Source of the DNA: Thinopyrum elongatum
Taxonomy: Eukaryota > Streptophyta > Magnoliopsida > Poales > Poaceae
Length of the DNA: 64,000 nucleotides
NCBI GenBank assembly: GCA_011799875.1
Contig: CM022298.1
Location: 498,927,357-498,991,356 of the forward strand
Reading direction: 5' to 3'
Position 1 is the first letter of the stretch. Each line of letters begins with the position of its first letter. Shown in pieces: positions 59,401-64,000 of this stretch. The position numbers were made by a program, and so were the translations under genes. Below the pieces are notes generated by a model. It was not told the DNA's origin. It worked only from the letters and a program-made list of their open reading frames with translations, and did not search any database.

Positions 59401-60404
59401 ACCTTGGAACCATTTCCCACGCGCATCGTCACTTCGTCCTTCGCCAGCCTCCGTCTATTCCGTAGTTCCTGCTTTGAGTTGCAAATGTGAGCAACCGAAC
59501 CGGTATCAAATACCCAGGCACTACAACGAGAGTTGGTAAGGTACACATAAATAACATGTATATCATATATACCTTTGTTGACATTGGCCCCCTTCTTGTC
59601 GGCCAGATACTTGGGGCAGTTCTGCTTCCAGTGGCCAGTTCCCTTGCAATAGAAGCACTCAGTCTCTGGCTTGGGTCCACCCTTGGGTTTCTTCACGGGA
59701 GGAGCAACTGCTTTGCCACCTTTCTTGAAGTTTCCCTTCTTTCCCTTGCCTTTCTTGAAACTAGTGGTTATATTCACCATCAACACTTGATGCTCCTTCT
59801 GGATATCTGACTCAGCGACTTTCAGCATCACGAACAGCTCAGAGACTGACTTGTTCATCCCTTGCATGTTATAATTCAACACAAAGCTCTTGTAGCTAGG
59901 TGGTAGCGATTGAAGAACTCTGTCAGTGACGGCCTCTGGCGGGAGCTCAACTCCCAACTCAACCAGATGGTTGTAGTACCCAGACATTCTGAGTATGTGC
60001 TCACTGACAGACCCATTCTCCTCCATCTTCCAGGCACATAACTTATCGGAGGTCTCATACCTCTCGATCCGGGCATTCTTCTCAAAGATAAACTTCAACT
60101 CCTGGAACATCTCATATGCTCCATGACGTTCAAAACGCCTTTGAAGTCCCGGCTCTAAGCCATACAGCATGGCGCACTGAACTATTGAGTAGTCATCAAC
60201 ACACGACTGCCAGGCGTTCACAACGTCCACAGTCGCTGGAGGGGGTGGCGCACCAAGCGATGCATCAAGGACATAAGATTTTTTGGCAGCCGTGAGGATA
60301 ATCCTCATATTACGGGCCCAGTCCACAAAGTTACTTCCATCATCTTTCAGCTTAACTTTCTCTAGGAACGCATTGAAATTCAGGGGAGCTACTGCGCGAG
60401 CCAT
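56429..60404 (-). pseudogene. Minus-strand copia gag-pol, several breaks
   Basis: The 345-codon start (MARAVAPLNF at 60404) covers gag, zinc knuckle CFYCKGTGHWKQNC and protease FDTGS. A frameshift near 59360 follows. Then come the GAG-pre-integrase and integrase (HTDVCCPM, with the usual G changed to C), a stop near 58725, a second integrase part (RRNRTLLDMV, 58652-57798), a stop, and RT in 57731-57372. The polymerase motif reads YVND (57399-57410) in place of YVDD, which should abolish catalysis. A stop separates it from the last RT part, and the RNase H (56890-56429) is in another frame. Confidence 0.9.
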
Positions 60405-61657
60405 TGATCTACAACATAAATTTGCAAAGATAACTTAGACTATTTTTCATGATAAATGAGTTCAATTAATCATATTACTTAAGAACTCCCACTCAAATCA
60501 AAATCCCTCCAGTTGTCCGAGTGTAACACGATCCAAATTCACCAACCCAAGTCCGATCATCACGTGAGATAAGGTGGTTTCAATGGTGAGCATCTCCATG
60601 TTGATCATATCTACTATATGACCGGTGTTCGACCTTTCGGTCTCTTGTGTTCCGAGGCCATGTATGTACATGCTAGGCTCATCAAGTTTAACCCAAGTGT
60701 TCCGCATGTGCAAAACTGGCTTGCACCCATTGTATGCAAACGTAGAGTCTATCACACCCGATCATCACGTGGTGCTTCGGAACGACGAACTTTCGCAACG
60801 GTGCACACTTGGGGAGAACATAATTTTATCTTGAAATTTTAGTGAGGGATCACCTTATAATGCTATCGTCGTCCTAAGCAAAATAAGATGCATAAAAGGA
60901 TTAACATCACATGCAAATCATAAGTGACATGATATGGCCATCAACTTGTGCTTTTGATCTCCATCTCCAAAGCACCGGCATGATCTCCATCGTCACCGGC
61001 ATGACACCATGATCTCCATCATCGTGTCGCCATCGGGGTTATCACGCCAACCATGCTTCTACTACTATTGCTACCGCTTAGCGATAAAGTAAAGCATTAC
61101 ATAGCGTTTAATGATTGGCACGCAGGTCATACAATAATTAAAGACAACCCTATGGCTCCTACCGGTTGCCGTATTCATCAACATGCAAGTCGTGATAAAC
61201 TATTGCAAAACATGATCATCTCATACATCAAATATATATCATCATGTCTTTGGCCATATCATATCACAACATACCCTGCAAAAACAAGTTAGACATCCTC
61301 TAATTTGTTGTTGCATGTTTTACGTGGCTGCTATGGGTATCTAGCAAGAACGATTCTTACCTACGCAAAACCACAACGGTGATATGCAAGTTGCTATTTA
61401 ACCTTCTACAAGGACCGCCTTCGTCGAATCCGATTCAAATAAGGTGGGAGAGACAGACACCTGCTAGCCATCTTATGCAACAAAGTCACATGTCAGTCGA
61501 TGGAACTGGTCTCATGTACGTGGACATGTAAAGTTGGTCCGGGCCGCTTCATCCCACAATACCGCTGAATCAAGAAAAGACCAAGGAAGGAAGCAATCTG
61601 AATATCAACGCCCACAAACTCCTTTGTGTTCTACTCGTGATGTCATCTACACAAAGA

Positions 61658-61675
61658 CCTAGCTCATGATGCCAC
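61658..61675 (-). other. Primer-binding site of the minus-strand copia element
   Basis: The minus strand reads gtggcatcatgagctagg directly after the LTR end CCCCAACA, a diverged form of the sites at 24563 and 36012. Confidence 0.75.
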
Positions 61676-63452
61676 TGTTGGGGAATGTCGCATGGGAACC
61701 AAAAAAAAAATTCCTATGCTCACCAAGATCAATCTAGGAGATGAACATCTACGAGAGGAGAGATTGCATCTACATACCCTTGTAGATCGCTAAGCGGAAG
61801 CGTTAAGAAACATGGTTGATGTAGTTGAACGTCTTCGTGATCCAATCATGATCCGTCCCGCGAACTCCCGATCCAAGTGCCGAACGGACGACACCTCCGC
61901 GTTCAACACACGTACGGCTTGATGATGCCTTCACCTCCTTGATCCAGCGAGTGATGGTGAAGTAGTAGCTTGAATCCTCCTGCAGCACGACGGTGTGGTG
62001 GCGGTGGTGGTGGTGGAATCTCAGCAGAGCTTCGCTATAAGCACTATGGAGAGGAAGAGGGCTACGAGGGAGAGGGAGGGCAGTGCCATGGCATAGATGT
62101 GTGCGGCTACCCTCCCTCTACCCCTCTATATATAGGGGGAAGGGGGGAGGAGGGGGCGCCCTATGGTTTCCCTAGGGGGGCAGGGCGGCGGCCACAAGGG
62201 GCAACCCTACATGGGTTTTGGGCACCTCCCCCTAGGAGCCTTAGCCCCCAAGGCAAAGGGGGCGGCTGCCCTAGGGAGGCGCCCCCACCTCTTCTGGCAA
62301 CATGGGAGGGGGACTTGGGGGGCGCACAACCCCTTAGTGGGCTGGTGTGCTCCCCCCTTGGCCCATGAGCCCCCCCAACACTTGTCGGGGCCCCCGAAAC
62401 CCCTTTCGGTTCTCCTGGCCACAACCCGGTACCCCCGGAACACGTCTGGACTCCAATACCCTTCGTCCTATATATCGATCTTCGCCTCCGGACCATTCCA
62501 GAGTTCCTCGTCATGTCTGGGATCTCATCCGGGACTCCAAACAACCTTTGGTTATCACCAAAACAACTCAACTATACTTATATCGTCACCAAACGTTAAG
62601 TGTGTAGACCCTGCGGGTTCGAGAACTATGCAGACATGACCGAGACACCTCCAAGGTCAATAACGAATAGCGGGACCTGGATGCCCATATTGGATCCTAC
62701 ATATTCTATGAAGATCTTTATCGGTCGAACCTCGATGCCAAGGATTCAGCTAATCCCGTATGTAGTTCCCTTTGTCTATCGGTATGTTACTTGCCCGAGA
62801 TTCGATCGTTGGTATCACCATACCTAGTTCAATCTCGTTACCAGCAAGTCTCTTTACTCGTTCCGTAATACAAGATCCCGTGGCTAACTCTTTAGTCACA
62901 TTGCTTGCAAGCTTACTGTGATGTTGTATTACCAAATGGGCCCTGAGATACCTCTCCATCATACCGAGTGACAAATCCCAGTCTTGATCCATGCCAACTC
63001 AACAGACACCCTCGGAGACACCTGTAGATCACATTTATAGCCAGTTACGTTGCAATGTTTGGTACACACAAGGTACTCCTCCGGTGTCAGTGAGTTGCAT
63101 GATCTCATGGTCATAGGAATATATACTTGACATGCCGAAAACGATAGCAACAAACTTGATACGATCATATGCTACGTTTATGGTTTGGGTCTTGGCCATC
63201 ACATCATTCTCCTAATGATGTGACCCCGTTATCAAATGACAACTCATGTCTATGGCTAGGAAACCACAGCCATCTTTGATCAACGAGCTAGTTCGGTAGA
63301 GGTTCACTAGGGACATGTTGTTGTCTATGTATCCACACATGTATTTGAGTTTCCGGTCAATACAATTATAGCATGGATAATAAACGATTATCATGAACAA
63401 GGAAATATAATAATAACCACTTTATTATTGCCTCTAGGGCTTATTTCCAACA
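61676..63452 (-). repeat. 5' LTR of the minus-strand copia element
   Basis: 1777 bp, partner of 54630-56394. On the plus strand it starts TGTTGGGGAATG and ends CTTATTTCCAACA. Confidence 0.9.
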
Positions 63453-63457
63453 GGTTC

Positions 63458-64000
63458 CAGGCACCAGATTCTGGCCTAGGGAGAGTTTGATATTTTGAGA
63501 TTTTCCAAAGTGTCCAAATTGCATATCCAATACAATGGGTGTATCAGACTTTCTGAGATGACTCCAACGAGACCAAGAACACACAAATCAAAGTTCGTAT
63601 GAAGAAATGACAACTAAAACACGAAACTACATGCGCAGACACCAGAGAAGAAGAATGCATTCGGTACAACCATGGCTGGTTGTGTCAGCGCTCATACAAG
63701 TCTCCGATGGTTGCGAAATCAGTCGTAACTTCTGCAATTCTTTGCCAAATTTTTCACGGTTTGTTCCTATGCTAGAGACCTTGAAAGGGAGGGTAAGGCT
63801 CCCCTAGAGACCTTGAATGAAGGGTCTTGTGAAAGATCTAGGGATGAGAGCCAAGGAGGCCTCCTATATATGAACCTCCAATCGTATCCGCTGGAATCAA
63901 TCATCATCAACTCTACCATGTGCGACCACACCTCTATTGCTGCAACTCCAACATAGAATAAGGACAAGACAAGGAATAAGAAAGAGAGACACCGCCACAC
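63458..64000. other. Right-edge sequence, not assigned
   Basis: No coding motif was recognised. The 63767-64000 minus frame is open to the window edge and starts with a hydrophobic stretch (CLSFLFLVLSLFYVGVAA), but nothing else supports a gene. The aggcctcctatatatgaacc stretch (63858-63877) could be a TATA region of another repeat. Confidence 0.3.

Larger units (their letters stand above)
54630..63452 (-). mobile_element. Complete but decayed copia element (Angela/WIS/BARE-1 group)
   Basis: Minus-strand order: 5' LTR 63452-61676, primer site, gag-pol 60404-56429, polypurine tract, 3' LTR 56394-54630. The flanks read GGTTA (54625-54629) and GGTTC (63453-63457), a target duplication with one later change. 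In the first 320 bp the LTRs show roughly 22 differences (about 7%), so it is the oldest of the copia elements here with two LTRs. The LTRs start TGTTGGAAATATGCCC or close to it on the minus strand. It belongs to the same group as the element at 34277 but a different subfamily. Confidence 0.9.

Overview
The window looks like nuclear DNA of a Triticeae grass (wheat, Aegilops or barley group). The pointers are an Au-type SINE, a Stowaway MITE with TA target duplications, copia LTRs opening with the short segment typical of the Angela/WIS/BARE-1 group, and large solo LTRs like the Athila-type family often called Sabrina. Family names are recalled from memory and were not checked by alignment. There is no bacterial or organellar signal. 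Only two host genes look intact; most of the rest is transposable elements, many nested.

Layout: 1-282 is the broken 3' end of a PIF/Harbinger transposase. 2296-8379 is a small non-coding LTR element (minus strand) holding a 5'-truncated LINE, which holds a 3.2 kb Helitron. 8464-15725 carries a candidate DNA transposon, LINE-derived retroposons, an Au-type SINE and a Mutator-like element. 16487-17372 is a two-exon plant gene of unknown function. 18650-19262 is a fold-back element built from ten 21-bp palindromic modules. 19530-22170 holds a LINE tail and a decayed copia pol. 22575-24124 is a solo LTR.

24358-45411 is one copia insertion flanked by CTTCA. Its 5' LTR is mostly deleted, its gag-to-RT region is present twice in tandem, and it is interrupted by a solo LTR (31865-33449) and by a complete younger copia element (34277-43006). 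45412-47170 is an AT-rich diverged tandem repeat plus a Stowaway MITE and a LINE tail. 48028-51439 (minus) is an intact three-exon short-chain dehydrogenase/reductase gene with a visible TATA box. A second Mutator-like element (51888-53538) sits just upstream of that promoter. Then follow a PIF/Harbinger transposase relic and a complete but decayed minus-strand copia element (54630-63452).

The target duplications and hand-counted LTR differences give a consistent history. The 54630-63452 element is old (about 7% between LTRs in the first 320 bp). The composite copia is younger (about 3.4% over the 204 bp that can be compared). The copia element nested inside it is youngest (about 1.7%). The two host genes are not functionally linked by anything visible here.
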